64,000 bases of DNA from Streptomyces sp. NBC_00306 (GCF_036169555.1 NZ_CP108032.1:8432001-8496000); one strand, 5' to 3'; counted from the stretch's first letter, positions 53,336 to 61,825 are shown. Notes: generated by a model from the sequence alone, not told the origin. Numbers and translations: made by a program.

Positions 53336-53743
53336 CTAGGCGTGAGCGAGAATCAAAGGAAGGTCGTGGCCGATCTGTTCAGCGAGGCCGCGCTCCTTGG
53401 CCAGGGCGTTCAGTACGTCGTCGAACTCGACCGGAAGGCCCTTCGTGGCCAGGTAGCGGACGCCGAATCCATGACTCCAGTGCGGATAGCTGCCGGGGCC
53501 GAACTTGGCGTCGATGGTCCAGTCCGTCTCCTCCACCAGCATCGACAGGTGATAGGAAACCGGCTCGGTGGCATCGCCGAGAAGGACGAGCAGGTGCGCC
53601 TCCAAGCCGATCCGGTCTCCGCCGACAAGCGGCGACACCTTCTCCTCCCGGCGCTCGATGCTCTTGACGGTGGCGACGGCTTCGAGCGTCTCGCCGTTGT
53701 GGTCGAACCGAATGGTGTGGGGCTGCTCGATGGTCTCGGGCAC
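53336..53743 (-). CDS. Unknown accessory protein
   Basis: A 135-aa soluble protein from GTG 53743, supported by AGGAGG 6 bases upstream. It has a beta-rich core (RFDHNGETLEAVATVKSIER, LEAHLLVLLGDATEPVSYHL). No domain recognised. It carries the promoter and UUGGCC leader module described at 53774-53838, so it is expressed from its own transcript. Confidence 0.65.
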   Translation of the reverse strand: MPETIEQPHTIRFDHNGETLEAVATVKSIERREEKVSPLVGGDRIGLEAHLLVLLGDATEPVSYHLSMLVEETDWTIDAKFGPGSYPHWSHGFGVRYLATKGLPVEFDDVLNALAKERGLAEQIGHDLPLILAHA

Positions 53744-53773
53744 AGGTCCTCCTGATGTCGTGGTCCGGGTGCC

Positions 53774-53838
53774 GGGCGGGGGGCCAACCCCGCCCCTGAC
53801 TTTAATAATTCTACCACTTTTGATGACGTCTGGTGGGG
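53774..53838 (-). promoter_or_regulatory. Promoter-leader module: CCCCACC box, TAGAAT, UUGGCC hairpin
   Basis: On the minus strand CCCCACC (53832-53838) is followed 18 bases later by TAGAAT (53808-53813). After about 12 bases comes a hairpin of stem GGGCGGGG/CCCCGCCC and loop UUGGCC (53774-53795), 31 bases before the 53743 gene. The predicted start point lies a few bases before the hairpin, so the RNA would begin with it. Confidence 0.7.
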
Positions 53839-53905
53839 TGGATTTTCCGGCGCCGACTCCGAACACGGCACCCGTGGCGGCCGGTTGTAACGGGAAGAGT
53901 GCCGG

Positions 53906-54349
53906 TCAGCGGCGGGCGAGGTGCGCGAGACGTCCCATGGCTGTGGTGGTGCTCGGGGTGAAGAGCAGCCCGAGCGCCTGCATCTCGTTCAGTCCGAGGA
54001 GCTTGGCCGCCTTGCGCGGGACGTAGACGCATGCGCCGTCCGGGGCTGTGGCTTCGATGCTGCCGGTGCGCAGCGTGTAGCCGGCGAGGTGACAGGCCGC
54101 GGCCGCGACCGAGAGTGTGACTCCCTGGGGCGGTTCCTGCCCGGGCGGGACGAGGATGCCCGGGCAGCTGCTCGGGCCGACACATCCCCTCTGGTCGTGG
54201 CAGTACGGCCGGGCGGCGAGCCATTCGTAGACCTCGCCGGCTCGCACGATCGGACCCGTCGCACTCAGGGGCGCCGGGTCCGGGTCGTCTCCCAACGCTT
54301 GATCGATGCCGGGCAGTAGCGCGCTCCCAGGGGCGGCTTGGGCGCTCAC
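53906..54349 (-). CDS. Unknown protein with cysteine motif
   Basis: A 147-aa protein from GTG 54349, whose GTGA overlaps the stop of the previous gene. A short C-x4-C-x5-C segment (YCHDQRGCVGPSSCPG) may bind metal. The C-terminal NEMQALGLLFTPSTTTAMGR is helical. No family recognised. Coupled with the 54346 gene, so the two proteins probably work together. Confidence 0.55.
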   Translation of the reverse strand: MSAQAAPGSALLPGIDQALGDDPDPAPLSATGPIVRAGEVYEWLAARPYCHDQRGCVGPSSCPGILVPPGQEPPQGVTLSVAAAACHLAGYTLRTGSIEATAPDGACVYVPRKAAKLLGLNEMQALGLLFTPSTTTAMGRLAHLARR

Positions 54350-54774
54350 TCGTCCGCTCCTTCGGCGCGGCTTTGTGCCAGTGCTTCCCTGCACGGCAGA
54401 CACCGGCACTTCGCCAGGTGGTGCCGGACGCGGCGGTCGTCGAACGCTCCCAGCGGGGAACCGATCAGGAGGAGCACCGGGTGACGCTCCATTACTCGGT
54501 CCTCCATGTCGTCCTCGCGGAGCTCTTCGAGGGCTTCCGATGCCTCGATGAGGTCCGAGTAGAAGTCCTGCGCCGGCTGCGGAATCCGACCGAGTGCGGC
54601 GAACGTGAGCCCCTTACCTCCGGTCGGCGCGTCATGGAGTAGTGCCTGTACCTCGCGGGCCAGCGGTTTCAGCGCGTTGCGGAACACGCGGCAGGCTTCG
54701 CGTTTCTCGTAGGCGTAGCACCAGGTCCGGGTTGCGGCGGAGCAGTCGGGAACGTGGACGGTCGGCGTGCTCAT
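54346..54774 (-). CDS. Unknown helical protein with cysteine-rich end
   Basis: A 142-aa protein from ATG 54774. It is mainly helical and acidic (LTFAALGRIPQPAQDFYSDL, IEASEALEELREDDMEDRVM), with a C-terminal CRCLPC. Coupled by GTGA to the gene that follows. Function unknown. Confidence 0.6.
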   Translation of the reverse strand: MSTPTVHVPDCSAATRTWCYAYEKREACRVFRNALKPLAREVQALLHDAPTGGKGLTFAALGRIPQPAQDFYSDLIEASEALEELREDDMEDRVMERHPVLLLIGSPLGAFDDRRVRHHLAKCRCLPCREALAQSRAEGADE

Positions 54775-54799
54775 GGCGTGAACGTCTCCCTGTCTCGGA

Positions 54800-55396
54800 T
54801 CAGGTGGTGAGCTGGTGGAGGAGGGCGCAGACTGCGGCTGCCTGTTCACCCGTGAGGTTGTTGGCGGTGAGGTTGACCGTGTCGCCACTGCCGCTGATGT
54901 CGGCTCTGGTGTCGGGGTGTCTGCGCACGGTGGTCCGGGGGCTGTGGCCGGTCTCCTCGGTCACGTGAACCTGCGCTGACCAGTCGGCGGTGATGCGGTC
55001 GGCTCCGAGGGCGGATGCGATGCGGGCGGCGGTTGCCGCGCGGCCGGCCTGCTCGCTGACGGTCTCGGCGGCAAGGCGGCGCCATGCGGTGAGCGCTTCC
55101 TCGTAGCGGGGCATAAGGCGTCGGCGGATGTGCCCGCAGATGTACTGAGGACTGCGGTCGGCCATCGTGATCTCAGGGTGGGAGGGCCCGTGCCGCAGGC
55201 GGGGTTCAGTGGGGAAGAAGCCGCGGGCGGTGACGCTGCGGCCCGTGCGGATGAGCGCGATCTGGTGCCCGTCGTCGCTGATCAGGAATGCGGCGTCGGG
55301 CCATGCTCGGGTGGGTTCGGTGTGCCAGTGTGCGTCGGTGGTCTGCATCTGGGCGGCGATAGCGTCGGCGAGTTCGCTGATCGGCAGCTGCTGCAC
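54800..55396 (-). CDS. Unknown protein
   Basis: A 198-aa soluble protein from GTG 55396 (GGAG about 7 bases upstream). The body (TEPTRAWPDAAFLISDDGHQ, GRSVTARGFFPTEPRLRHGP, MPRYEEALTAWRRLAAETVS) mixes beta and helical parts. No domain recognised. It is placed with other plasmid accessory genes of unknown function. Confidence 0.6.
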   Translation of the reverse strand: MQQLPISELADAIAAQMQTTDAHWHTEPTRAWPDAAFLISDDGHQIALIRTGRSVTARGFFPTEPRLRHGPSHPEITMADRSPQYICGHIRRRLMPRYEEALTAWRRLAAETVSEQAGRAATAARIASALGADRITADWSAQVHVTEETGHSPRTTVRRHPDTRADISGSGDTVNLTANNLTGEQAAAVCALLHQLTT

Positions 55397-55419
55397 GGCT
55401 GTCTCCTGTGCGGTGATTG

Positions 55420-55899
55420 TCAGTAGGGGCGGCCGGCCTGGTAGGGGCGCAGCGCGGTGAGGACGCGGGCTGCCTCGGCGTGCTCGGCCTGGATCCAGTC
55501 GCGCACCGTGGTGCCGTCCGGGGCGGCCGCGGCGGAGTCCAGCAGCAGGAGGAGCGACACGTAGGGGGCTCCGAGCGAGTCGCATGCGCCTTCGTACGTC
55601 CCGACATCGGGTACCTGGGCCACGTAGTAGCTGCCGTACTCGCCCTGCGGGTCGAGCCACAGTTCGAAGACTGCGATGGGCGCTCGTTCGGTCAGGTCGG
55701 CCGCGACCTCTTGGGCGGTGGAGAAGGGGTCGTCATCGGTGGCGTAGCGCATGCCGCGTACCAGGAGGGATCCGCCCAGGGCGGCGACCGGGTCCTCGGC
55801 CTCCATGTCCTCGACCCTGGCGATCACCTCCAGGACGGCGGCTTCCTCACCGGGGGCGACGTCGTACACGTACAGCTGGAACGGGGCGCAGTCGGGCAT
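55420..55899 (-). CDS. Unknown acidic protein
   Basis: A 159-aa soluble acidic protein from ATG 55899 with GGAG 7 bases upstream. The core YVYDVAPGEEAAVLEVIARV, PIAVFELWLDPQGEYGSYYV, AQVPDVGTYEGACDSLGAPY looks like a compact alpha/beta fold. No family recognised. Confidence 0.6.
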   Translation of the reverse strand: MPDCAPFQLYVYDVAPGEEAAVLEVIARVEDMEAEDPVAALGGSLLVRGMRYATDDDPFSTAQEVAADLTERAPIAVFELWLDPQGEYGSYYVAQVPDVGTYEGACDSLGAPYVSLLLLLDSAAAAPDGTTVRDWIQAEHAEAARVLTALRPYQAGRPY

Positions 55900-56001
55900 G
55901 CCGGAACTCCATCTCTCGGGGTGGGTGTGTGCGGCCGGCCGGCGCGCTCGTACGGCGCGCTCTGGGCCGGCGCCTACGCGGAATGTCGGTGGCGTGCCTC
56001 G

Positions 56002-56042
56002 TGCCTGGTCCCGCGGGGCCGGTGGCTCCGCGGGACCAGGCA
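56002..56042 (-). terminator. Strong hairpin after the Gp88-like gene
   Basis: A 15-bp stem (TGCCTGGTCCCGCGG with CCGCGGGACCAGGCA) directly after the stop of the Gp88-like gene. Confidence 0.6.
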
Positions 56043-56045
56043 GGG

Positions 56046-56807
56046 TCAGTGGCCGGCGAGGATGTTGTCCAGCTCCACAGGGCGTGCGGGGGCGGGGCTC
56101 GGTCGGCGGGTCCGGTTGTCGCGCGTCTCCTGCAAGGTGCCGAAGGAGGCGCGTCCTTGTGCCTTCTTCAAGCGGGGGATGTTGTTGGCGGGGATGCCGA
56201 CGCGCGGGGGGCCTTGCACGCACAGCAGATCGCAGGCTGTTTGTGAGGAGTACCCGGCTTCGGTGATCGATTCCTCGTCGGGGAACACGTCGGCGTGCCG
56301 CATGGTGGCGCGGTCGACGTACCGGTCTTCCCGCCCGCCCAGGCTGTAGCACCAGGCGAAATTGGCGGGCGGGGAGGATTCGACGCATTCCTGGAAGAGG
56401 GTGACCTCTTTGGTGTAGCAGTAGAACGAAACGCCCGGCGCCGTGCGCATGATCCGCAGCCATGTTTCCAGGTAGGGGCGGCTGTGGAAGTCGCCTGCGT
56501 CGTGGATCCGGACGGATCCGCCCTGATACCGCCGGTGCTGGAGCTCGGCGGTCATCCGCTCCTCGAACCGCGGGAGTTGGTCATTGAGCGTGAGCATCAG
56601 ATTCCGCAGGTGCGCGGCTCGCACGCTGGGAATCCGGTACGTCCCGAATCGGGCAAAGCACAGTTTTGCGCAGACCCCTGCACTGGGGCAGACGTTCATG
56701 TGACGGCCGGACGGCAGTTGAACCACCCACGCGGGCAGGGTCCACGTGGAGATGCCGTGGCGGCGCAGATCCCGGTTTCCCTGCGTCAACAGCCACTGTC
56801 GGGGCAT
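56046..56807 (-). CDS. Gp88-like phage/plasmid protein
   Basis: A 253-aa protein matching the phage 'gene product 88' family: NVCPSAGVCAKLCFARFGTY, RIHDAGDFHSRPYLETWLRI, VSFYCYTKEVTLFQECVESS. Four cysteines in the first part suggest a metal site. The family is widespread in actinophages and conjugative elements; its function is not known. It ends at the strong hairpin 56002-56042. Confidence 0.75.
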   Translation of the reverse strand: MPRQWLLTQGNRDLRRHGISTWTLPAWVVQLPSGRHMNVCPSAGVCAKLCFARFGTYRIPSVRAAHLRNLMLTLNDQLPRFEERMTAELQHRRYQGGSVRIHDAGDFHSRPYLETWLRIMRTAPGVSFYCYTKEVTLFQECVESSPPANFAWCYSLGGREDRYVDRATMRHADVFPDEESITEAGYSSQTACDLLCVQGPPRVGIPANNIPRLKKAQGRASFGTLQETRDNRTRRPSPAPARPVELDNILAGH

Positions 56808-56870
56808 GCCTGAAACTCCTCTCAGCAGTGAAAGGTGAAAGGTCCGTGCGAGGTGCGGCGGTGTGCGCCT

Positions 56871-56901
56871 GCCCGGGGCGCGCTGTTCGCGGGCCCCGGG
56901 C
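56871..56901 (-). terminator. Hairpin after the 56910 gene
   Basis: GCCCGGGGC pairs with GCCCCGGGC (9 bp) just beyond the stop. Confidence 0.5.
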
Positions 56902-56909
56902 GCGGCGGC

Positions 56910-57392
56910 CTAGTGGGGCTGGTGGGCCTGCTCGTCGGCGGCGTAGACGGCGTGGGCGATGGCCTCGTGACGGGGGTCGACGGTGTCGGCGGACTCCAGT
57001 CGCCACCGCAGCGCAGCGGCGAGGGTGCGCAGCTCGTCCGGGGTGAGATACCAGGAGCCGCGGTCGGGCAGGCGGTCTTCGGTGGTGAGGCGGGTCGCAG
57101 TGCTCACCTGGTCGTCGTCGGTGAACACCGTCTGCCGGCGCAGGGCGCGCAGCAGCGTGGCGTGGACGTAGGCGCTCTGCACGGCGTGTGTCGGACGGAC
57201 TTCGAACAGACCGGCGAGCGATGCGGGGCGGGTGTGCATGGTGCCGTCGTGGCACACCAACAGTTCGTCGGGGTCCAGGACGATATCGGCGTCGGTGAGC
57301 GCGTGCCCGCACTCGGTGCAGACGTAGAGGCAGGCGCCGGTGGGCTGGTAGCGGCCGCTGCTGCACGCGCCGCAGATGATCGGTGTGAACAT
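56910..57392 (-). CDS. Zinc-ribbon protein, unknown
   Basis: A 160-aa protein. The N-terminal CGACSSGRYQPTGACLYVCT, then ECGH is a zinc ribbon; the C-terminal half is helical (LTPDELRTLAAALRWRLESA). No specific family recognised. Two hairpins border it: 57425-57453 upstream and 56871-56901 after its stop. Confidence 0.6.
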   Translation of the reverse strand: MFTPIICGACSSGRYQPTGACLYVCTECGHALTDADIVLDPDELLVCHDGTMHTRPASLAGLFEVRPTHAVQSAYVHATLLRALRRQTVFTDDDQVSTATRLTTEDRLPDRGSWYLTPDELRTLAAALRWRLESADTVDPRHEAIAHAVYAADEQAHQPH

Positions 57393-57424
57393 GGCTCGTC
57401 ACTCCCTCGGTTGCGATCCGGTGG

Positions 57425-57453
57425 CCGGTGCCGCGCAGTGCGCGCGGCACCGG
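57425..57453 (-). terminator. Perfect 12-bp hairpin
   Basis: CCGGTGCCGCGC pairs with GCGCGGCACCGG around AGTGC, after the 57468 gene. Confidence 0.6.
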
Positions 57454-57467
57454 GGCGGCGGGGCCGG

Positions 57468-58154
57468 TCAGGCGGGAAGCGCGAGACGGAAACCGGCGAC
57501 GGAGGCTGCGACGCTGGCGCACCTCTCGCACACCCGGCGTCCGGCGATCTTCGTCACCCCGTTCGAGCCGCAGTGGCCCCAGGAGCACTCCCACTCCTCG
57601 ATCGGCGGGCAGCAACGGCCGACCGAATAGGCGTGGGTCTCGCACACCGCGTAGCGCTCACGGTCCGGCATGGCGTGCAGCCGTACCGGGCGCCGCTGGA
57701 GCGTCGACTCGACGGCAGTGGGGATCATCTCTCCCGTGTCGTACTGGAAGACGATGTTCAGCTCCCGGTAGCGCTCGGGGGTGGTGTAGAACGGCAGGCC
57801 GCGGTGGCTCCACACCATGACCAGATGCCCCGCTGTGATCAGCTCCGACAGTTCGCTGTGCGAGTGGAAGTCGATCGCGTACCGCTGCTCAAGGCACCAG
57901 TTGTAGCCGTAGCGGCGCAGCATTCGTCGAACGGTCGCGGCCGGTCCGCTCTGCGCCTCGTCCAGCGTGCGGACGGCGGCCAGCGCGGCGACCGGGTCGG
58001 TGTTCAGCAACTCGGCGGCGGTCTCGGCCTCCTGCGCGGTGGCGTGCTCGGTGAGGGTGTAGCCGTTCAGTCGGTCGGTGACCTGGTGGCCGGTGCCGCT
58101 GGTGGCGGTGAGGTACTGCGGCGGGGGCGGCTGCAGGCGGCTGCTGCGGGACAT
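57468..58154 (-). CDS. Unknown accessory protein with zinc motifs
   Basis: A 228-aa soluble protein. YGYNWCLEQRYAIDFHSHSE is followed by a C-terminal cysteine set (RCCPPIEEWECSWGHCGSNG, RRVCERCASV). It has the promoter-leader module at 58188-58253 directly upstream and the 12-bp hairpin downstream. Function unknown. Confidence 0.6.
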   Translation of the reverse strand: MSRSSRLQPPPPQYLTATSGTGHQVTDRLNGYTLTEHATAQEAETAAELLNTDPVAALAAVRTLDEAQSGPAATVRRMLRRYGYNWCLEQRYAIDFHSHSELSELITAGHLVMVWSHRGLPFYTTPERYRELNIVFQYDTGEMIPTAVESTLQRRPVRLHAMPDRERYAVCETHAYSVGRCCPPIEEWECSWGHCGSNGVTKIAGRRVCERCASVAASVAGFRLALPA

Positions 58155-58187
58155 GAGGTCCTCCGGTTTCGCAGGGTGGGGCCTGGG

Positions 58188-58253
58188 AGTCCGGGGGCCA
58201 ACCCGGACTGTCTGACATGAATAATCCTAGCACTCTATAGCTGTTCGGTGGGG
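58188..58253 (-). promoter_or_regulatory. Promoter-leader module with UUGGCC hairpin
   Basis: Minus strand: CCCCACC box (58247-58253), 17 bases, TAGGAT (58224-58229), then hairpin AGTCCGGG/CCCGGACT with loop UUGGCC (58188-58209), 34 bases before the 58154 gene start. Confidence 0.7.
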
Positions 58254-58317
58254 TGCGATGTTCCCCAACCGTCGTGATGAACTGGGCTTTTGGTGACGTG
58301 GTCCGGTGGGGGGCGTG

Positions 58318-58507
58318 CTAGTCGGTGGGGTAGAGCACGACGGCGGGGACGGCATCGTCGGGGAGGTCGGCGAAGGTGCGTCGGGCCGCTCGTCGTTTCC
58401 GGGGTGGGGTAGGCCGTGCCGCGCAGTTGGTCGTCCAGCGCGTACATGCACTCGACAACGTCGGCCGCTGGGGCGTACCCGCTCGTGCCGTCGGCGTCGG
58501 TGGACAT
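58318..58507 (-). pseudogene. Possible frameshifted small gene
   Basis: ATG 58507 begins MSTDADGTSGYAPAADVVEC, then MYALDDQLRGTAYPTPE in good coding usage. The frame then fades, while the adjacent frame reads RKRRAARRTFADLPDDAVPA, then VVLYPTD and stops at 58318. A single shift would join them into about 63 residues. It may be a decayed or misread small gene. Confidence 0.35.
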
Positions 58508-58603
58508 GACGACGATGTGCGGCCGAGCTTCGTTCCGACTCCTCTGGATCCGTATCCTCACCCGGTCATGAGTTGGTCGGGCCGGGCTCATAGAGTCGGG
58601 CCT

Positions 58604-58804
58604 ATGACCCCACCAGGGCCCACTGATCCGCAGGCTGAAGCCGCACAAGGCCGTGTCGCTATCTGGCTCGATCCGCAGGACCTGCGCTGGCTGGCCTGGC
58701 ACTGCTGTTGCAGCGACGACGCGACAGATGAAGATAGAGACCGTTGCGGGCGCCTCCGGTTCCGCGCCAGCGCCGCCTTGCACAAGAACCAGCGCCCTGA
58801 CTGA
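58604..58804 (+). CDS. Conserved small protein on the opposite strand
   Basis: A 66-aa protein from ATG 58604: AIWLDPQDLRWLAWHCCCSD, then DATDEDRDRCGRLRFRASAA. The cysteine-rich middle and the ERDRC.RLRFRASAALHK ending recur in small Streptomyces proteins of unknown function. It is the only plus-strand gene in the block from about 49 to 64 kb. Confidence 0.6.
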   Translation: MTPPGPTDPQAEAAQGRVAIWLDPQDLRWLAWHCCCSDDATDEDRDRCGRLRFRASAALHKNQRPD

Positions 58805-58822
58805 GCGCCAGCACACAGGTCG

Positions 58823-58915
58823 TTACGGAATCGCGGGCAGAGCCAATCGGGACAGTAGATCGCAGAGTTGGCCGGCTGTGAGCGGTTCAGTTTCGGGGGT
58901 CTCGGACGTGGTCAT
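58823..58915 (-). CDS. Possible 30-aa ORF
   Basis: ATG 58915 with GAGGAG 11 bases upstream; 30 residues (ETEPLTAGQLCDLLSRLALP), ending at TAA 58823. Could be a short peptide or a fragment. Confidence 0.3.
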   Translation of the reverse strand: MTTSETPETEPLTAGQLCDLLSRLALPAIP

Positions 58916-58947
58916 GGGCGGGGACTCCTCTGTGGTGGGCTGGGCGG

Positions 58948-58979
58948 CCGGTCCGCACCCCGCAGGGGGTGCGGACCGG
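58948..58979 (-). terminator. 14-bp hairpin after the 58998 gene
   Basis: CCGGTCCGCACCCC pairs with GGGGTGCGGACCGG around GCAG, just beyond the stop. Confidence 0.6.
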
Positions 58980-58997
58980 AGGTCAACTGCAGGTGGG

Positions 58998-59792
58998 TCA
59001 GTGTGCGGCGGCCGTGACGGGTGTTCGGCTGTGGCGGGGGCGGCGTAGTCCTTCGGCCTCTGCGCGGTAGTGGTGGAGCCTGCGGCGGTAGAACGTCGCG
59101 GAGTCGTCGTGGATCTCCGCCCAGCGCGGGAGGTACCCGGCGCGGTGCGCGAGCCCTTCGCGGGCGGGTGCGAGCACCAGGGCCAGCACCGGGCTGGGCT
59201 GCTCGGCGAAAACGCCGGCGGCGTGCCACCAGGCGGCGAGCACCGCGCGGCCCTGGGCGTGGTAGCGGGCGGCCTCTTGCTCGCTGCGTTGCATGTCGGC
59301 TTCGGCGCTCGGCGTCATGGCGGCGAGCCAACGGAGCAGGGTCGGGGTCTCGCGGTTGCGGGCGACGGTGAACAGGCGCGGGAGGTCGGGGCGGGCGGCG
59401 TAGTCGGCGGCGACGGCGCGCATGAGGGTTTCGAGGGTGTGGGCGGTCTGCGGGGGTGCGTCGCGGTCGTCGGCGTCCCGGATGCCGCACGGAGTGAGCC
59501 TCCAGCCGTACTCGGTGGGCTCGTTCAGCAGGCGCACGATGCTGCCGTGGTAGGCGCGGGTCCCGCGACCGAGGCGGGGCAGGGGCTCGGCGGGGAACTC
59601 TTCCATGTCGTTGGCCGATCCCAGGCTGACGCGTACGGCGCTGAAGTCGTCCCACTGGTTGGGGTGGTGGGTGGCGGCGGCGTGCAGGGTGCCGCGTACG
59701 GCGCCGGTGCAGGTGTAGACGATGGCGCCGGTGTCGTCGGGGTCGGTGGCGGTGATGCGGACGGTTCCGGACGCGGTCGACAGGTTGAACAT
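58998..59792 (-). CDS. Unknown accessory protein
   Basis: A 264-aa protein. An N-terminal beta-rich part (GTVRITATDPDDTGAIVYTC, TGAVRGTLHAAATHHPNQWD) precedes a helical middle (ARYHAQGRAVLAAWWHAAGV). No signal or named domain. It is followed by a strong hairpin. Probably a plasmid maintenance or regulation protein, but this is only context. Confidence 0.6.
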   Translation of the reverse strand: MFNLSTASGTVRITATDPDDTGAIVYTCTGAVRGTLHAAATHHPNQWDDFSAVRVSLGSANDMEEFPAEPLPRLGRGTRAYHGSIVRLLNEPTEYGWRLTPCGIRDADDRDAPPQTAHTLETLMRAVAADYAARPDLPRLFTVARNRETPTLLRWLAAMTPSAEADMQRSEQEAARYHAQGRAVLAAWWHAAGVFAEQPSPVLALVLAPAREGLAHRAGYLPRWAEIHDDSATFYRRRLHHYRAEAEGLRRPRHSRTPVTAAAH

Positions 59793-59901
59793 CGGGGTGG
59801 GCCTCCTGGACGTGGGAAGTCTGGGATGCAGCTAGGGCCCGCTGTCCGGGCGCCCCGCTCTCAGGGGGCGGCCGGTTGCTGCTACGCGGCGCGGGGAGGT
59901 G

Positions 59902-59933
59902 GGGCCCGGACCCATGGCGCTGGGTCCGGGCCC
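59902..59933 (-). terminator. 13-bp hairpin after the DUF932 gene
   Basis: GGGCCCGGACCCA pairs with TGGGTCCGGGCCC around TGGCGC, just after the stop. Confidence 0.6.
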
Positions 59934-59956
59934 TGTTGCTCCGGGAGGGGTGCGGG

Positions 59957-61132
59957 TTAGGCGGTGAGTGCGGCGGCGGCGTGCATGGCGGGCAGGGCCA
60001 GTGCTTCAAGGTCGTGTGCGGTGTCCGCGTTGGGGATCTGCTGCGCGGCGGCGGTGACGGCTTGCATCACTCCGCCGGCGGTGATCTGTCCGCCGTGGAT
60101 GAAGTGGGCCAGGATCCGGTCTTTCGTCGGCCCGGTGATGCTGAGTTTGCGGGTGACCTGCTCGATGGCGTGGGTCGGGTTGGCGACCGGCCGGCCTGCG
60201 GTCTCCTCGATCTTCCGCAGCTTGTTTTCGACGTAGTCGCGTGAGAGGAACGTGCGGACCGCGTCGGCGGTCTTGGCGGTGATCAGCTCCAGGACCTTGC
60301 TCTGCGTCGCGCCGGACCACTGGACGACGCCCTGTTCTTGCTTCCCGCCGAGGTGGACCTCTCGCATGACGTCTTCGGTCATCGTGAGTCCGTTGGTGCA
60401 CACCTGCACGACTGCGCGCGGGGTGATGGTGAAGGCTCCGGCCCCGACCTCGCTGTTGCGGATGACGAATCCGGCCGACACCATCGGCAGCTCGTCACCC
60501 CTCTGCCCGGTGTAGGGGGAGCGGTAGCCCTTGAGCAGTTCGCGGGCCTGGACGGCGACTTCGTCGGACTCCACCCGCACGTACATGCGGCGGTCGGTGA
60601 GATCGCATCCGGTGACCTCCGCGGCATGGCCGGACTGGCGGATGCCGTCCAGAGCGGCGAGCAGAAGATCGAAATTGTCGATCAGCCGGTAGCTGTCCGA
60701 CAGCAGCGCGCGGGCCACCCCCTCGCCTCCGCCGCCGTGCGCGTCGCTGCGCAGGGCGCGCACCAGGAAACGGCGCTCGGGCTCGCGCTCCAGCCACCCG
60801 TTCACGTTCAGGTCGAACAGCGAGAGGTGTTCGGCGCGCATCCGGCGCAGGTACTGGCCGGGGATCTTCAGCTTGTCGGCGATGCCGTCGTCTGCGACGT
60901 CGGTGGGGCGGTAGGTGCCATCGACGGTGACGACTCCGTCGGACTGGATGAGCGGTTCAACACCCTGGATGACCAGGTTGCCGTCCCGCACGGTCAGGCG
61001 GGAAGCGGGTGCGATGACGTCCAGCTTCCTTTCCTGCTGGGACTCCAGGATGGACGCCAGGTCTTTCAGGCTGGCGTTGCGGGCTCCGTCCGCGGTGATG
61101 CGGGTCGCGGTGCGCTGGGCGATCTGGTTCAT
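59957..61132 (-). CDS. DUF932 phage/plasmid-like protein
   Basis: A 391-aa protein of the DUF932 (phage/plasmid-like) family. It has LIQSDGVVTVDGTYRPTDVA near the start and ALLSDSYRLIDNFDLLLAAL in the core, as well as LPMVSAGFVIRNSEVGAGAF and ITPRAVVQVCTNGLTMTEDV. ATG 61132 has GGAGG about 12 bases upstream. The family is common on plasmids and phages with no known function. A leader hairpin (61159-61180) precedes it. Confidence 0.8.
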   Translation of the reverse strand: MNQIAQRTATRITADGARNASLKDLASILESQQERKLDVIAPASRLTVRDGNLVIQGVEPLIQSDGVVTVDGTYRPTDVADDGIADKLKIPGQYLRRMRAEHLSLFDLNVNGWLEREPERRFLVRALRSDAHGGGGEGVARALLSDSYRLIDNFDLLLAALDGIRQSGHAAEVTGCDLTDRRMYVRVESDEVAVQARELLKGYRSPYTGQRGDELPMVSAGFVIRNSEVGAGAFTITPRAVVQVCTNGLTMTEDVMREVHLGGKQEQGVVQWSGATQSKVLELITAKTADAVRTFLSRDYVENKLRKIEETAGRPVANPTHAIEQVTRKLSITGPTKDRILAHFIHGGQITAGGVMQAVTAAAQQIPNADTAHDLEALALPAMHAAAALTA

Positions 61133-61158
61133 AGTCTTTTCCTCCGTGGTCTGGGTTA

Positions 61159-61180
61159 CGTCCGGGAGGCCACCCGGACG
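61159..61180 (-). promoter_or_regulatory. Leader hairpin variant upstream of DUF932
   Basis: CGTCCGGG pairs with CCCGGACG; the loop in the minus RNA is UGGCCU, a shift of the UUGGCC loop. It lies 27 bases before the start codon; no TAGAAT seen. Confidence 0.5.
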
Positions 61181-61188
61181 GATCGGGG

Positions 61189-61219
61189 GCTGGTGCCGCG
61201 CACCGGGCGTGGCACCAGC
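61189..61219 (-). terminator. Hairpin after the 61231 gene
   Basis: GCTGGTGCC pairs with GGCACCAGC (9 bp, loop 13), after the stop of the 61231 gene. Confidence 0.5.
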
Positions 61220-61230
61220 GGGAGGGACGG

Positions 61231-61752
61231 TCAGTCTTCGCCGGGGATCATGATGGTGATCTCCGGGAGGTCCTCGTTGTCACCGGGACCCATGACGCAC
61301 ACGAGCTGCACCAGGCGGGCGGCCTGCGTCTGCCCGTCGCGCGGGACCCGGTAGAGCTCGACCTCGGTTCGGCTGCTGCCGCCCCGGCGTGCGGCACTGG
61401 CACTCATGTACAGCACGTCCCACAGACGGCCTTCCTGGTCCTGCGGCGTCTGGCGCGTGCTGTCCTCGTCGGTCCACGCGACGCAGTCCAGCCACGCGGC
61501 GCGGGTGAGGGCGACCGGGAACATGAACCCGGCTTCGCGTGCGATGCCTTCGGGGACGGGAAAGAGCGCACCGCGCGCGATGCCCTCGGCGCGGCTCTGC
61601 CGCTCGGCCACCAGGGGCCGCAGGGTGGCCGGATCGTCGCTGGCTGCGGGGGCGCTGTCGGTGCTCTCGAAGGGGACCGAGCGCATGGCGCACGGGCCGA
61701 CGCTCAAGTCGTCGTCGATGCGGGCCAGCAGATCCTTGGTGTGGTCGCTCAT
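61231..61752 (-). CDS. DUF6573-like accessory protein
   Basis: A 173-aa protein with a beta-rich centre (REAGFMFPVALTRAAWLDCV, WDVLYMSASAARRGGSSRTE) resembling the DUF6573-type proteins of Streptomyces plasmids. ATG 61752 has GGAGG 7 bases upstream. It carries the full promoter-leader module. Function unknown. Confidence 0.6.
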   Translation of the reverse strand: MSDHTKDLLARIDDDLSVGPCAMRSVPFESTDSAPAASDDPATLRPLVAERQSRAEGIARGALFPVPEGIAREAGFMFPVALTRAAWLDCVAWTDEDSTRQTPQDQEGRLWDVLYMSASAARRGGSSRTEVELYRVPRDGQTQAARLVQLVCVMGPGDNEDLPEITIMIPGED

Positions 61753-61783
61753 GGGTGTTCCTCCAGGGGGTGTGGCTGGGATG

Positions 61784-61825
61784 GGTCCGGGGGCCAACCC
61801 GGACCTTCTGACTTCAATAATTCTA
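61784..61825 (-). promoter_or_regulatory. Promoter-leader module with UUGGCC hairpin
   Basis: TAGAAT (61820-61825), about 14 bases, then hairpin GGTCCGGG/CCCGGACC with loop UUGGCC (61784-61805), 32 bases before the 61752 gene. The upstream box here is CACTCC rather than CCCCACC. Confidence 0.7.
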
